Source: a virus. Taken from it: DNA of 64,000 nt. Location: positions 41,665 through 105,664 of IMG/VR virus record IMGVR_UViG_3300032322_001517. One strand, written 5' to 3'. This document shows, piece after piece, positions 23,137 through 33,197 of the stretch (position 1 is the stretch's first letter; the number at the start of each line of letters is the position of its first letter). The notes beneath the pieces were generated by a model. The model was not told where the DNA came from, did not search any database, and saw nothing but the letters and a program-made list of their open reading frames with translations. The position numbers were made by a program, and so were the translations under genes.

Positions 23137-24891
23137 TTATTGCGCGCCCAAACTATTTGCTATTTCTTTATTTTTAGCTATAATTTGAACTGCTTGTTTA
23201 TACTTAGATTGATCTTGGATAGAGCGATTATTTACGCCCTTTTCTTTCATTTGCTTCACAAAAATCATAGCTTGGCGCACTCGTTCCATTTTATTATCCT
23301 CATCAGGAGGTTGCTGTTGATCTTGTGGCATACCTTGCTGTTCAGGAGGAACTTGTGGTTGCATTTGTTGAGCGTTTTGCTCAATAGCAGGATTTAACCA
23401 ACGAGGATCGCCAGATTTATTTTCTTCTACTATTTCTTGATCGTTAGTTTCAATATCGTCGTCAGACTGCTGGAGAATATTTTCTCTAATCCATTTATGC
23501 GAATAATACTTGCCAGCGAAATCTTGAATCTGACCTGCAAGATTAATACGATTAGAAATAATTTCAGCGTCTTTAAGTTCGGTGAAATAATTGTCCTTAG
23601 CGAAATCGTACTTAATTTGACCCGAAATAGAAGCCCAATCTTCTGGAGTAGTAATACCTTTAAGAACTAACTGCCTTTCTAACATTTTTGTAAATAAAAC
23701 AGAAAATCTAGCACGAAGTCTAACTACAAAACGGTTAAACTTTAATTCGTCTCTAGTAATTTCCGTTGCTCTGCCCAATGAATACATTGAGTCAGAGTTC
23801 AAACGATTTACTGGAACGTTAAGTGTCTGGAGAAATTTTTTTTGGAAGTAGAGAACATCATCCATCTGACCTAAGTTCTGACCACCAGGAAGGGTAGTAA
23901 CCTCCGTACCTCTTCCGCCCTCTCTTCTTGGAAGCCAATAGTCTTCCAACATAGTCATAAACTTACGATCATCTCTAATTTCGCCAGACGACGCGTCATA
24001 GATCAAACGATTTTTATGTTTGACCATAATGTCGCGTACATATTGTTCAGCTTTCATCTTTGGCAAATTACCAACATCGATATACCAAATACGACGTTCT
24101 GGCGCTCTTGCCAATCTGTAGATAACCAAAGCGTCTTCAAGAGTTCTTAACTGATTAATAGCCTTGATTGCTTTGTGAAGATATGAAAGTACCATTGTAC
24201 CTTGGTTATCTGTCAAACCTGATACAATGTGCAAAATAGAATCTTTAGCAATTTTCAAACCAGTTGTTGATGGTCCGATTGCCTTGTTACCGTAGTTAAA
24301 CCCTTTGTCATTAAAAATGAAATATTCGTTAACAGTTTTTGTAACTGTTGTATCAGCAGGATTATCAGTTCCTCTGATTCTTTTTCTTTGAACTTCTCTG
24401 ATTTTACGGATTTTTCTAGGATCGATATAACGTATTTCTTTAATACCGTCTTTTGGATTTTTTTCGTCGATAACAACGTGATAATATAAACGACCATCGA
24501 TATACCAACGACGGTAAATTTCATAAGCGTATTTGTTAAATTCTAAAATATTTAAACAGTTTTCGAATTCAGTTTTGATTATTTTTTTAACAGGATCTGA
24601 AATTTTAACTTCGTCTAAATTAATTTCAACCAATTCTTTTTCGTCAATAGAAATAGATTCGTTGATAATTTCGTCAATCGCAGCATCACATTCTGGCTGT
24701 AATGCCATTTCTCTATATCTTGTAACTAACTCTGCTTCTGATCTTACTGTACCATCAAGGTCTACATAAGTACCATAAGCTCCTCCAGCTGTAATGACTG
24801 TAGAGCCATCATCTGACTCTTTAGGAGGAGCAAAAGAAGGTAGTTCTTCTTTTACCTTACGTTTAAATTCGAAACCAAATAACTCTGCCAA
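23137..24891 (-). CDS. 20: Portal protein gp20
   Basis: 584 residues (T4 gp20 is 524). Recognised by RYREMALQPECDAAIDEIINE, the RRWYIDGRLYYHVVID block, and RREGGRGTEVTTLPGGQNLGQMDD. It forms the dodecameric DNA entrance vertex. It begins with TTG (GGAG eight bases upstream) and there is no nearby ATG. The C-terminal 60 residues are Gln/Pro-rich. Confidence 0.97.
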   Translation of the reverse strand: MAELFGFEFKRKVKEELPSFAPPKESDDGSTVITAGGAYGTYVDLDGTVRSEAELVTRYREMALQPECDAAIDEIINESISIDEKELVEINLDEVKISDPVKKIIKTEFENCLNILEFNKYAYEIYRRWYIDGRLYYHVVIDEKNPKDGIKEIRYIDPRKIRKIREVQRKRIRGTDNPADTTVTKTVNEYFIFNDKGFNYGNKAIGPSTTGLKIAKDSILHIVSGLTDNQGTMVLSYLHKAIKAINQLRTLEDALVIYRLARAPERRIWYIDVGNLPKMKAEQYVRDIMVKHKNRLIYDASSGEIRDDRKFMTMLEDYWLPRREGGRGTEVTTLPGGQNLGQMDDVLYFQKKFLQTLNVPVNRLNSDSMYSLGRATEITRDELKFNRFVVRLRARFSVLFTKMLERQLVLKGITTPEDWASISGQIKYDFAKDNYFTELKDAEIISNRINLAGQIQDFAGKYYSHKWIRENILQQSDDDIETNDQEIVEENKSGDPRWLNPAIEQNAQQMQPQVPPEQQGMPQDQQQPPDEDNKMERVRQAMIFVKQMKEKGVNNRSIQDQSKYKQAVQIIAKNKEIANSLGAQ

Positions 24892-24908
24892 ATTTTATAC
24901 TCCAAAAT

Positions 24909-24929
24909 GGAGGGGCGATTAACCCCTCC
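24909..24929 (-). terminator. Weak terminator or attenuator between gp19 and gp20
   Basis: Minus-strand stem GGAGGGG/CCCCTCC with a seven-base loop, followed only by ATTTT. It sits in the 52-base gap between gp19 and gp20, just before the gp20 ribosome site. Confidence 0.45.
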
Positions 24930-24943
24930 TAATCACATTAAAA

Positions 24944-25558
24944 TTAAGCTGGTCCTGCAGGACCATCAACATCAACTAATCCACCGTAATTATTTACGCC
25001 ACCAGCCTTCTTATCAGAAGATTCAATAGCTGGTACCCAGTAATCGTAAGCAAAAGTAACACTGAATTCTTCAATAGCATTAGCACTATCCCAGTTCAAA
25101 CCAATTGAACCAATTGCTGTTGGGAATGCGCCAACAAGCTGGTAGGAACGGATTACTCCACCATCCTTAGCGTACTGAATAACTTCTAGGTCCACCTTGT
25201 ACTGTTCAGCTGAAAGAGCTGGGTCGCGAACGTTAGAAACATGGCGGTTAAGAGCGTTAGACCAAGCTTCAAACATAGCACGAACTGAGAAGTCTTCGTC
25301 GTTTAGTACGCTTACTGACCAATCAGCAAAAGCTCTTTCGCCAGCAACTTTAATTCTACGACCGAAGTATGGAACATCGATAGAAGAAACAGTTGACTCT
25401 GGCAATTCAGCTGTTTTACACAGAAAACGAAACTTGTTAACTGAAACAGTATCGATACCGATACCTGCTGGCGCGCTCATGAATACTTGGAATAGAGATG
25501 GTCTGGCACCACCGTATACCAGACCATTAGATTTGAAAGCGTCAATATTAAATGGCAT
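24944..25558 (-). CDS. 19: Tail tube protein gp19
   Basis: 204 residues (T4 gp19 is 163). ARPSLFQVFMSAP, then FLCKTAELPES, VPYFGRRIKVAGER and MFEAWSNALN match the family. Hexamer rings stack to make the tube inside the gp18 sheath. AAAGGAG precedes the ATG. It follows gp18 as in T4. Confidence 0.96.
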   Translation of the reverse strand: MPFNIDAFKSNGLVYGGARPSLFQVFMSAPAGIGIDTVSVNKFRFLCKTAELPESTVSSIDVPYFGRRIKVAGERAFADWSVSVLNDEDFSVRAMFEAWSNALNRHVSNVRDPALSAEQYKVDLEVIQYAKDGGVIRSYQLVGAFPTAIGSIGLNWDSANAIEEFSVTFAYDYWVPAIESSDKKAGGVNNYGGLVDVDGPAGPA

Positions 25559-25590
25559 TTATTTTACTCCTTTGAGTTTTAATCTATTTA

Positions 25591-27933
25591 TTAGAAACGA
25601 CCAACTACTTCGGAGAATTGAACGCCAGTTCCAACAGCCACAAAGTTCAACTGAATAAAGTTAATTGAACGAGCTGGCTTGATATAAATGTCACCAACAA
25701 ACTGGTTAGTATCAATGATCTGTGGAGTATTGTTAGTATCGTCACAAACAACCAAGAAGTCTGTAATACCACGGCGACCTTGAATATTACGAAGATATGG
25801 TGTTACAAGGTTCTTAAACTGCGCTCTAGTGAATGCATCGTTAAACTCGAATAGAGAAAACTTAGCAGCTCTAGAAATAGCTTTTTCAAGAACAATAAAC
25901 AAGCGACGAACATTGATGCGGTCGAAAGCTGATGGTTTAGCCTGAAGAGTTCTATCACCATAAAGAATAGTGCCCTGACCTGGGAATGATACAACAGGGT
26001 TGATTCCGTTTGGATACAAAACATCTCTTTCAGCTTGACGTGGGTTATAAGCAAGCTTGATGATGTTCTTGATATTACCACGGTTAAAACCAGCTGGTGA
26101 CCACCAAGCATCATTAGTATTATCTGTTCTTACGCAAAGACCAGCAATGTCACCGTTTAGAGGGATCCAACGATTGACATCGTTATAACGGTCGTACTGA
26201 TACTTGTAACCAGAATCAAGAACAGCATAAGAACTGCTTCTAACTGCGCCTCTCCAAGCTACAAGGTTAGTTGCTTGGTTGCCGAATGCGTTTAGAACTT
26301 CATTCTTATCTGGTGAAATAAGAGCAATACAATCCTTACGAATTTCGCAGATGTTATCAATGATATAGTTTGCAAGCTGGAAGTTTTCAACAGTTACACC
26401 ATTGATTGCTGTAGAACCACCTAGTGGGCGACCCTGCATAACAAGCGAAATATCCACATCTTCTGCAGAAGCGAACAAATCGTAAGCAGCTGCGATAGAA
26501 GAAAAAATTCCAGTATTTGATTCTGCATGACCATCAGAACCAACAACGAAATTATAACTTCCTGGAGCTGTAGTAGTTGAAGATGTAACATTCAATGCTG
26601 TATTTGAAACGGCATTACCTCTGTCATTAGCCCACCAAACATATGCCGAACCCTGGTTAATAACATTCTTATAGTAGTTATCAGAACCATCATCGTTCTT
26701 AGCATCAGTTGCTCTTGACAAACCTCTATAAACTTCAAGAACCTGACCTGGAGTTCCTGTAAAACCACCGTCTTCATCAACAACAACTACGTGAAGTTCG
26801 TCTTGAGCTGAAGTATTACCATAATTTGCTACATAATTAGACTGACCTGGAGCAACATCAACCAAGTTAAAGAATTCCCAATAACGCTGAACATTGTTGT
26901 TCAATGTGTTATTAGCAACAAAATTAGTAGACAATCTGTATGGGTCTTCAAATGTAACGTCGAAGTAAGCAGCAGAAGCATTAGAAGAAACACCGCCTAC
27001 TGCAGTAACCTTCATGTATTGAACGCCAAGAGTTGCGTTACCAACTTTGATGTTATCGCCAACGCTTATTGAACTTTGAGCGATTGCAGCAACAGACTGT
27101 GCGTTAGTTACCGAACCACCAGAACCTGGAGTATATACGAAATTACCAGTTGTATTACTTACATTTACAGTAAATACGCCTGAAGTGTTACCCAATATGA
27201 CATAAGTATTCATATAAAGATTAGAAGTAAAGCTTCCAGCGTTATCGCAAACAGAAATTCTCAATGAGTTACCAAGAGCGCCTGGGTATTTAGCAACATA
27301 AAGAAGATCCGAATCAAAGTTACCATCCTTAACTAAGTAATCTTCGTCGTTCTTAACAATCTGATTTACTACATTTGAAACAACAGCATTAGTTTCAAAG
27401 GCAAGAGATGAATAGGAAACACCTAAATCGCCGAAAATGAGACCAACGTTAGTATTAACAGTAGCATTTGAACTTAGAACAACCGCTGTGGAATTAACAG
27501 AAGTAACTGTTACACTATTGCCGTAAGGAATTACGCCAGTATTAGTTGAAAATAGAACATACATTCCTGGAATAATTTGACTTGAATAATCAGCGCCAGT
27601 CAAAAAAGCATTGTTTGGAGCAGCTGGAGTAGCTACTGTGTTAGCTATAGCTACATATGGCGTTACACCACCAGTGTTAGCAGCACGAGAAACATACAAG
27701 CGATTGCCATAAGAAAGGAAGTTAGCAGCTGTAAAAAATGTTTCAGCATTGTGGCTAGTTGGCTTACCGAATCTATTTACAAGATTATTTTCAGAATCTA
27801 CCAAAGATCTTTGGCCAATTGGACCCCAACGGAAAACACCAGCAATTGCTCCATCAGAAGTAGCAACTGCAGGCACAACTGTTGTAAGATCAATTTCGCT
27901 TACATTAACGCCTGGACTTAGTTGAAATGCCAT
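25591..27933 (-). CDS. 18: Tail sheath protein gp18
   Basis: 780 residues (T4 gp18 is 659). It begins AFQLSPGVNVSEIDLTTVVPA, the sheath N-terminal strand that links neighbours, and ends with VVCDDTNNTPQIIDTNQFVGDIYIKPARS, the conserved C-terminal domain. The extra length sits in the middle, consistent with surface-exposed insertions. GGAG precedes the start. Confidence 0.97.
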   Translation of the reverse strand: MAFQLSPGVNVSEIDLTTVVPAVATSDGAIAGVFRWGPIGQRSLVDSENNLVNRFGKPTSHNAETFFTAANFLSYGNRLYVSRAANTGGVTPYVAIANTVATPAAPNNAFLTGADYSSQIIPGMYVLFSTNTGVIPYGNSVTVTSVNSTAVVLSSNATVNTNVGLIFGDLGVSYSSLAFETNAVVSNVVNQIVKNDEDYLVKDGNFDSDLLYVAKYPGALGNSLRISVCDNAGSFTSNLYMNTYVILGNTSGVFTVNVSNTTGNFVYTPGSGGSVTNAQSVAAIAQSSISVGDNIKVGNATLGVQYMKVTAVGGVSSNASAAYFDVTFEDPYRLSTNFVANNTLNNNVQRYWEFFNLVDVAPGQSNYVANYGNTSAQDELHVVVVDEDGGFTGTPGQVLEVYRGLSRATDAKNDDGSDNYYKNVINQGSAYVWWANDRGNAVSNTALNVTSSTTTAPGSYNFVVGSDGHAESNTGIFSSIAAAYDLFASAEDVDISLVMQGRPLGGSTAINGVTVENFQLANYIIDNICEIRKDCIALISPDKNEVLNAFGNQATNLVAWRGAVRSSSYAVLDSGYKYQYDRYNDVNRWIPLNGDIAGLCVRTDNTNDAWWSPAGFNRGNIKNIIKLAYNPRQAERDVLYPNGINPVVSFPGQGTILYGDRTLQAKPSAFDRINVRRLFIVLEKAISRAAKFSLFEFNDAFTRAQFKNLVTPYLRNIQGRRGITDFLVVCDDTNNTPQIIDTNQFVGDIYIKPARSINFIQLNFVAVGTGVQFSEVVGRF

Positions 27934-27996
27934 TTTTATCTCTCCTTTGATGCGAGAATATGATTTATTTTATTGTTATTTATTAAAAGCGATTTT

Positions 27997-29664
27997 TTAA
28001 AAATTGCTGTGTTTATTCCACATCCACGAGTCCGGCACAAACTGTTCAATTGCTTCATCGTATTCATCACGACCGTCGAATACAAAACCAAAAGGAGCTA
28101 GATCTTGCTCCATATCTTCCTCTGTTTTTTCTCTTAAGGACATAAGAGTACTTATGTCAGTGTAATCTTTGAAATACTGCTGTTCAGTCAGCCAAGCAAA
28201 GAGCACTAGACACATTACAAGGTCGTCGTGTTTTCCTGGCTCTGCTTCGTAAGAATTGTTCTTTCTAGAAAATGTAGAAAGTTCATTTATAGTATGAAAG
28301 TCGTTAATTATAAGTTGATTACCTTCAATCAACAACTTCAAAATAGAACAACCAACTGCCTTAACTACTTTGGTAGTTCTAATTCCTTTATCTTTTTTAC
28401 CTTTAGCTATAGAATTTCCTGTACCACCAAACCCTAAAGTAATACGTTTACCGCTTCTTCCAGCATTTTCAGTAAACAAAACATTGTCATATGAAAAGTC
28501 ATAATGTAAAGTATGCGCTGTTTGTTCACCAATATCATTTACTTCAACAAGCACCGAAGCATTATTATACGCCTTGGCTATTCTGTGAATAACATCAGCA
28601 TAATCTGCAGGTGTTACAGCGTTGTTTCTATAAACAGCTACCTGACTGTATGGCATTTTAGAAACATCTATAACCTGGAAAGCTGAATAGTCTAGTCCTT
28701 TACCGCGACTAACGTCGCAAATAATCATATAGATATGCTGCTCTTCTGGAGAGTTATATTGAATTAGTCCTTCACGTTCTACTACTGGGTTTTGGTGCAC
28801 TAATTCTTTCAACTTCCAACCAGCAATAAGCGTACCAGAGCTACCAAGGAATTCGCAATTGTACTCCTGATCAAACTTCTCTAAATCGAAGTTCATAGCA
28901 GCAAGAGTATTTTCTCTCCACTTTTCGTCACGCCCTGGAACGTTTTCCCAACGAACGAACATGTAATTATATCCGTTTCTATTTTCTTTGGCGTTTACCC
29001 AAATACTGTAGAAGTGGTTCAAACCGTTAGGCGTAGAAACTAGAATAATTTTAGATTCTTGACCAGATGAAATAGTAGGATAAACTGAGGTGAAGAACTC
29101 GTCCCAGTTTTCAATGAACGCAGCTTCGTCGATAAACAAAAGGTTGATAGAATAACCACGGATAGCATCAGAGCTAGTAGCAGCAGCAAGAACACGCGAA
29201 TTATTTTCAAGTTCAAAAGAACCTTTGTTCCATTCTTTAACACCCTGCTGTAACCATCTTGGTAAATGCTGATACGCAAGCTGAATACGACCTAAAATTT
29301 CACGAGCCGTATCGCCTTTGTTAGCCAAGAGAGCAACAGTTTTATCAGCATGAAATATGATGTACCAAAGAATAAAGGCGCAGGTTGTAGTAGACTTACC
29401 AGCCTGACGGGCAGTAGTTACGATATTGAATCTGCCTTTGGAAAAGTTATACAACATTTGCTTTTGATAAGGGTACAGTTTAAAATTGACAAGACCTTTA
29501 TCAATGCTAATGATTTTCATATATGTTTCAGTAAAATATACAACGTCTTGAGAACAACGTATATACTCTTGAACAAGTTCTGGTGTCCAATCAATAGGCT
29601 GATTGGATCTTTTTAGATTAGCATTACCTTTATAACCACGTAAGTCTAGGTTATCCATTACCAT
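27997..29664 (-). CDS. 17: Large terminase subunit gp17
   Basis: 555 residues (T4 gp17 is 610). ATPase motifs TARQAGKST (84-92) and LLFIDEAAF, coupling motif VSTPNG, and nuclease motifs DVSRGKGLDYSAF and KHDDLVMCLVL are intact. It packages DNA through gp20. Two ATGs (29664 and two codons on) are possible starts. The gene overlaps gp16. Confidence 0.98.
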   Translation of the reverse strand: MVMDNLDLRGYKGNANLKRSNQPIDWTPELVQEYIRCSQDVVYFTETYMKIISIDKGLVNFKLYPYQKQMLYNFSKGRFNIVTTARQAGKSTTTCAFILWYIIFHADKTVALLANKGDTAREILGRIQLAYQHLPRWLQQGVKEWNKGSFELENNSRVLAAATSSDAIRGYSINLLFIDEAAFIENWDEFFTSVYPTISSGQESKIILVSTPNGLNHFYSIWVNAKENRNGYNYMFVRWENVPGRDEKWRENTLAAMNFDLEKFDQEYNCEFLGSSGTLIAGWKLKELVHQNPVVEREGLIQYNSPEEQHIYMIICDVSRGKGLDYSAFQVIDVSKMPYSQVAVYRNNAVTPADYADVIHRIAKAYNNASVLVEVNDIGEQTAHTLHYDFSYDNVLFTENAGRSGKRITLGFGGTGNSIAKGKKDKGIRTTKVVKAVGCSILKLLIEGNQLIINDFHTINELSTFSRKNNSYEAEPGKHDDLVMCLVLFAWLTEQQYFKDYTDISTLMSLREKTEEDMEQDLAPFGFVFDGRDEYDEAIEQFVPDSWMWNKHSNF

Positions 29665-30070
29665 TCTTCATCTGTTCTATCATTTTTTGTAGTTCTGCAG
29701 TAGATCCCACAAATAAGTTGTTATTAATAGTCTTAGCCTTTTCATTTATTGGGCTATCTGCAGCATCTAATTCGCGAATATCTTTTTGAAGACCCATAAG
29801 ATCTTTATTAGCCTGAAGCATAGTTTCCATCATCTTAGCAAGAACTTCGAAAGCTCTTGGGTGCTGAGATTGGGTCGCTATTTGCGTTAGTTTGTGCATA
29901 GCATCTTGACCTTCTTCTATCATGGTCAAGATATTTGCTCTTGCTGTTTCGAAATCAGCTTTGGCGCTATCGTTATGAGCATCAGCTACGATATTACTAA
30001 TAGTAGAAGTTGTTAAAGGGTTTATGCCTAAAGCTCTACCAATTGGATCATTATTAGATTGTTCATTCAT
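29651..30070 (-). CDS. 16: Small terminase subunit gp16
   Basis: 139 residues (T4 gp16 is 164). Helical: an N-terminal DPIGRALGINPLTTSTI, then a central coiled-coil pair (RANILTMIEEGQDAMHKL; AKMMETMLQANKDLM), as in the T4 family. It recognises viral DNA and regulates gp17. It overlaps gp15 and gp17 by a few bases each. Confidence 0.92.
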   Translation of the reverse strand: MNEQSNNDPIGRALGINPLTTSTISNIVADAHNDSAKADFETARANILTMIEEGQDAMHKLTQIATQSQHPRAFEVLAKMMETMLQANKDLMGLQKDIRELDAADSPINEKAKTINNNLFVGSTAELQKMIEQMKNGNG

Positions 30071-30930
30071 TCTATTTCAGTTTCGTCATAAATCATAGTT
30101 ATAAATCCATAGTCATCGTCAACGTCTATTTCATTGTAACTAACTGTTGCAAGATTACTGTTCGCCTGACCATAATAATTTAAAGGCGAACCGTTAGAAT
30201 ACATTCCAGGTTGTACCGTTACCTTTTCAGCTATAGCTGTATTGCCTACTGCTGTAACAAGTTTACCATCTTCTACATTTGGTATGTAGAAATTAGCATT
30301 AACAAACTTAATAATACCACCGCTTTTAACTGGTCCGTAAATATACCCTTTAAGAGTTAAATCAAGTTCCCATATGATAGCTCTACGTTGTTTGTAAGAA
30401 CCATCATAAGTATCATTATAACTAATATTATTTAATATAATTGGAATATCCATAGTAACTTCCATTTCAGGAATCAAGTTTACCGTAGTAGTCCAATCAG
30501 GTGTAAAGTATGGAAGTATCTGTTCAATTATTTTTGTAGCATCATCAGTTTGTTTAGCATAGATATAAACTTTAAAATCTATATTATACGGAACTGGGTT
30601 GTACTGATATTTAAATTTGTCAGCATCAGTAGCATTTTTTACAGCCATTCTACCAGTTGTTGGTAGCTTTCTTTCTCCATCATATGACATCTTGCCCATT
30701 TCGAAAGAAATAAGAGGCAATGGAGCTGTAGCTGTAGGTCTGTCAATACCAGGATCCTGTATAACACGAGCTAACATTTTATCTTTTGGAGCGTATGTAA
30801 TAGGAACTTTTAACAGGGAAGTAACATCGCCTGAGGAGTTTGTTCTAGTTATTCTAATATTGTTAAACAAAGTTCCAACAAGAATAACATATTTTCTAAT
30901 AAGACTAAAATAAAATGGACCACCAAACAT
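30067..30930 (-). CDS. 15: Tail terminator and sheath stabiliser gp15
   Basis: 287 residues (T4 gp15 is 272). MFGGPFYFSLIRKYVILVGTLF matches the T4 start, followed by KVPITYAPKDKM, QYNPVPYNIDFKVYIYAK and IIEQILPYFTPDW, all conserved. It caps the tail and joins it to the neck. The start overlaps the gp14 stop as TAATG. Confidence 0.97.
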   Translation of the reverse strand: MFGGPFYFSLIRKYVILVGTLFNNIRITRTNSSGDVTSLLKVPITYAPKDKMLARVIQDPGIDRPTATAPLPLISFEMGKMSYDGERKLPTTGRMAVKNATDADKFKYQYNPVPYNIDFKVYIYAKQTDDATKIIEQILPYFTPDWTTTVNLIPEMEVTMDIPIILNNISYNDTYDGSYKQRRAIIWELDLTLKGYIYGPVKSGGIIKFVNANFYIPNVEDGKLVTAVGNTAIAEKVTVQPGMYSNGSPLNYYGQANSNLATVSYNEIDVDDDYGFITMIYDETEIE

Positions 30931-31653
30931 TATATTGATCTTTCTGAGAATGGATCGTAAGCTGTAAAGTCAACAAACAGATCAGACTCCCTCTGAATCT
31001 CATCATTATCTGCAGCAAATATTAAGTTATCTACGCTAGAACCTTCAAGAACAATCAGATCACCATCTTCTGTAAGAATAGGACCGCCGTCTTCATCTTT
31101 TACAGTCCAATGATATTGGTTTGTATCAAATAGTTTTTGAAGTTTATCAATTTCAGGTATACCAGTATTAATAGTTTCACCAGCATACTCAAACAACTCG
31201 CAAGTCATTTCCCATGTTTGTAATGTGCCAAGCTGATAAAACATTTCATGCTTATTAACATACTTAATCTGGAAACACTTTTGGTTTAATGGAAAATAAA
31301 TTAGATCGCCTTCATTTGGTCGAACTTGTGTAGTATACGATCCAACTTCATCATTAAAAATTCTGCGAGCTACAGAAAATATTACTTGGTCTCTAATTTC
31401 TATACCAAACTTAGACATAAAATTGCCATCGCCACTAAATCCGTCAACAGACTTAATGTACATTTCTATCATATATGCATTTTCATAACTTGATTGATCG
31501 TCAGCGCCATATACTTCATCGTAATTGTTTAGCTTACGAGGTATATAATACATATCTTCGCCGTAAATCTTAATAGATTCTATAATAAGATTTTCAAGAA
31601 GTGTTTGCTCTTGAGACGATTGAAAGTTATTGAAGAAAAAAGTTTGTAGACAT
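30930..31653 (-). CDS. 14: Neck protein gp14 with an apparent frame break near the N-terminus
   Basis: The body (30930-31553, 207 residues) reads MYYIPRKL...YEVYGADD-like neck protein with EGDLIYFPLNQKCFQI and FYQLGTLQTWEMTCELFEY, matching T4 gp14. Conserved N-terminal sequence continues upstream in the same frame (QSSQEQTLLENLIIESIKIY) with no start codon before a stop. A good start (GGGAGG, ATG at 31653, MSTNFF) lies in another frame. The frames would join if the six-T run at 31641-31636 had five T. Either a one-base error or mutation, or a +1 frameshift, is needed for full-length protein. Confidence 0.85.
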
Positions 31654-31680
31654 CAGTCTAAGCCTCCCATTAGTAAGGCG

Positions 31681-32361
31681 TTAAACGCATAAAAATTTTT
31701 GTTTGCATTTATCGTTGTGGTATCTAGCAACATTACCTTTGTTTCCTACGAATTCGCAATATGCGCATTTAATTTTCATACTATTTAGGGTTTTAAAGGC
31801 TGTGGTTTCTTTTATTTTGTTTTTGTGTTCTTTAGTCAATTTACGACCACGGTTTGCTGCTGCTGCCATTGCAAGAGCTTTAGAATTGTCCTTACCTACA
31901 TTTTTACCGATCATAGATTGACGACGTTTTTCACGAACTTCTAGTTCAGAAGATCTATTATCTCTAGTAGATAAACCAGCAAAATATTTTTCACGAACTT
32001 CAGGACGATACATTGCTTCTTTTGTTTTTTGAGAAATTTTTTCTGATATTGACAATTTTGTATTTTCGTCTGTGGTCCAGTGACCCCATTTATGTTTTCT
32101 CAAATTGTAATATTTTTTACCAAGATCTTTTTCTTCAATTAGAGACATCCATCGATGCTCTTCTTCGAACATTAGTTCTCTGTTAGAAATGTTACTTGAT
32201 AATATTTTACGTTTGAAATCAGCTGGTCTTCGTTTGTACGCCTTACGCATTCTATTTGAAGAACAGATATAACCATCAGTTTCAACACCCCAATGACAAC
32301 CTATATAATACATTTTACGTTTCTTATCGAACCAAAGATAAACGAAACCATATTTATTCAT
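31681..32361 (-). CDS. GIY-YIG homing endonuclease
   Basis: 226 residues. GIY-YIG core YGFVYLWFDKKRKMYYIG at the N-terminus, a downstream EEHRWM region with the catalytic Glu, NUMOD3-like repeats (SISEKISQKTKEAM; NRGRKLTKEHKNKI) and a C-terminal CAYCEF...ARYHNDKC zinc-finger-like motif. It is free-standing between gp14 and gp13, with GGAGG before the ATG and its own promoter (32388-32416). It is a mobile element and cuts DNA lacking it. The likely target is the gp14-gp13 junction of related phages. Confidence 0.93.
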   Translation of the reverse strand: MNKYGFVYLWFDKKRKMYYIGCHWGVETDGYICSSNRMRKAYKRRPADFKRKILSSNISNRELMFEEEHRWMSLIEEKDLGKKYYNLRKHKWGHWTTDENTKLSISEKISQKTKEAMYRPEVREKYFAGLSTRDNRSSELEVREKRRQSMIGKNVGKDNSKALAMAAAANRGRKLTKEHKNKIKETTAFKTLNSMKIKCAYCEFVGNKGNVARYHNDKCKQKFLCV

Positions 32362-32387
32362 AAAACCTCCTTATAAAGTAAAGATAA

Positions 32388-32416
32388 ATTATACTATATA
32401 AAGAGTATTTAGTAAA
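32388..32416 (-). promoter_or_regulatory. Promoter of the homing endonuclease gene
   Basis: TTTACT (32416-32411), 17 bases, TATAAT (32393-32388) on the minus strand. It is a host-type promoter within a late operon, so the endonuclease may be made early. Confidence 0.75.
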
Positions 32417-32438
32417 GCGGTCGTCCAAGCGGTCGTCC
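32415..32438. repeat. 12-bp tandem repeat at the endonuclease insertion edge
   Basis: AAGCGGTCGTCC occurs twice in a row (32415-32426, 32427-32438), next to the gp13 stop and overlapping the endonuclease promoter's -35 box. It may mark the insertion boundary. Confidence 0.8.
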
Positions 32439-33178
32439 TAGCCTATCATATCCGTTGCTGGTAGTGAGTAAGAGAATATCATTTCTCTTTCTAAAGCTTC
32501 GCGTTCATTGGTAGCTTCATCATATATTTTTTGACCATTAAATGTCAAACCACCTGGCATCTTCATACCGTCAAACTTTTTAAGGTTAGTGCCCCACTGC
32601 TGTTTAATCAAACAAGCAGCGTAACGAAGCAACCAACGATCAGACCAAGCGTCAGTATATACATCTGGGTCTACTACTTGATAAGCTTCTACAATAATGT
32701 ATTCGCCTACGTTCATACGATCCCAGTCCATATCGATATAAAGTTTGTTGATATGGCGATTGTATCTTAGTGGCTGTTTACCAACAAGCATAAACTCAAG
32801 AAACTGAATATGTTGCATAGCCATATAGTATGGCACCATAGATACAGATGTTAAGGTGTAAAGGTCATTAAGAGCGATCTGATAACGAATATTGAATAGA
32901 TTGTTAGTACCAAGAGCGGACCCAAGATCAAATATATTAATAACGCCAATGATATTTTCTGGCATTGTAATATATTTGTTGTCTTTGTCTTGTTGAGTAA
33001 CTTGATACTTGTAATGAACTTTTTCAGCGCCGTCGAAATGATAGTCCCAGAAGTAGCGAAGAGCTTCATCGATCCTATCCTCAACCTGATCATCATCAAC
33101 GTTAATTTCAATAACAGGTTTACCTAAACGACGTAGGCAATTTTCTTTAAAATCTGATCTGGTTGTTGGTGACGCCAT
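32438..33178 (-). CDS. 13: Neck protein gp13
   Basis: 246 residues (T4 gp13 is 309). DFKENCLRRLGKPVIEINVDDDQVEDRIDEAL at the start and QKIYDEATNEREALEREM near the end are characteristic. With gp14 it closes the filled head for tail joining. A TATAAATA late promoter is 20 bases upstream. Confidence 0.96.
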   Translation of the reverse strand: MASPTTRSDFKENCLRRLGKPVIEINVDDDQVEDRIDEALRYFWDYHFDGAEKVHYKYQVTQQDKDNKYITMPENIIGVINIFDLGSALGTNNLFNIRYQIALNDLYTLTSVSMVPYYMAMQHIQFLEFMLVGKQPLRYNRHINKLYIDMDWDRMNVGEYIIVEAYQVVDPDVYTDAWSDRWLLRYAACLIKQQWGTNLKKFDGMKMPGGLTFNGQKIYDEATNEREALEREMIFSYSLPATDMIG

Positions 33179-33197
33179 TTAAATACCTCTTTTTAAT

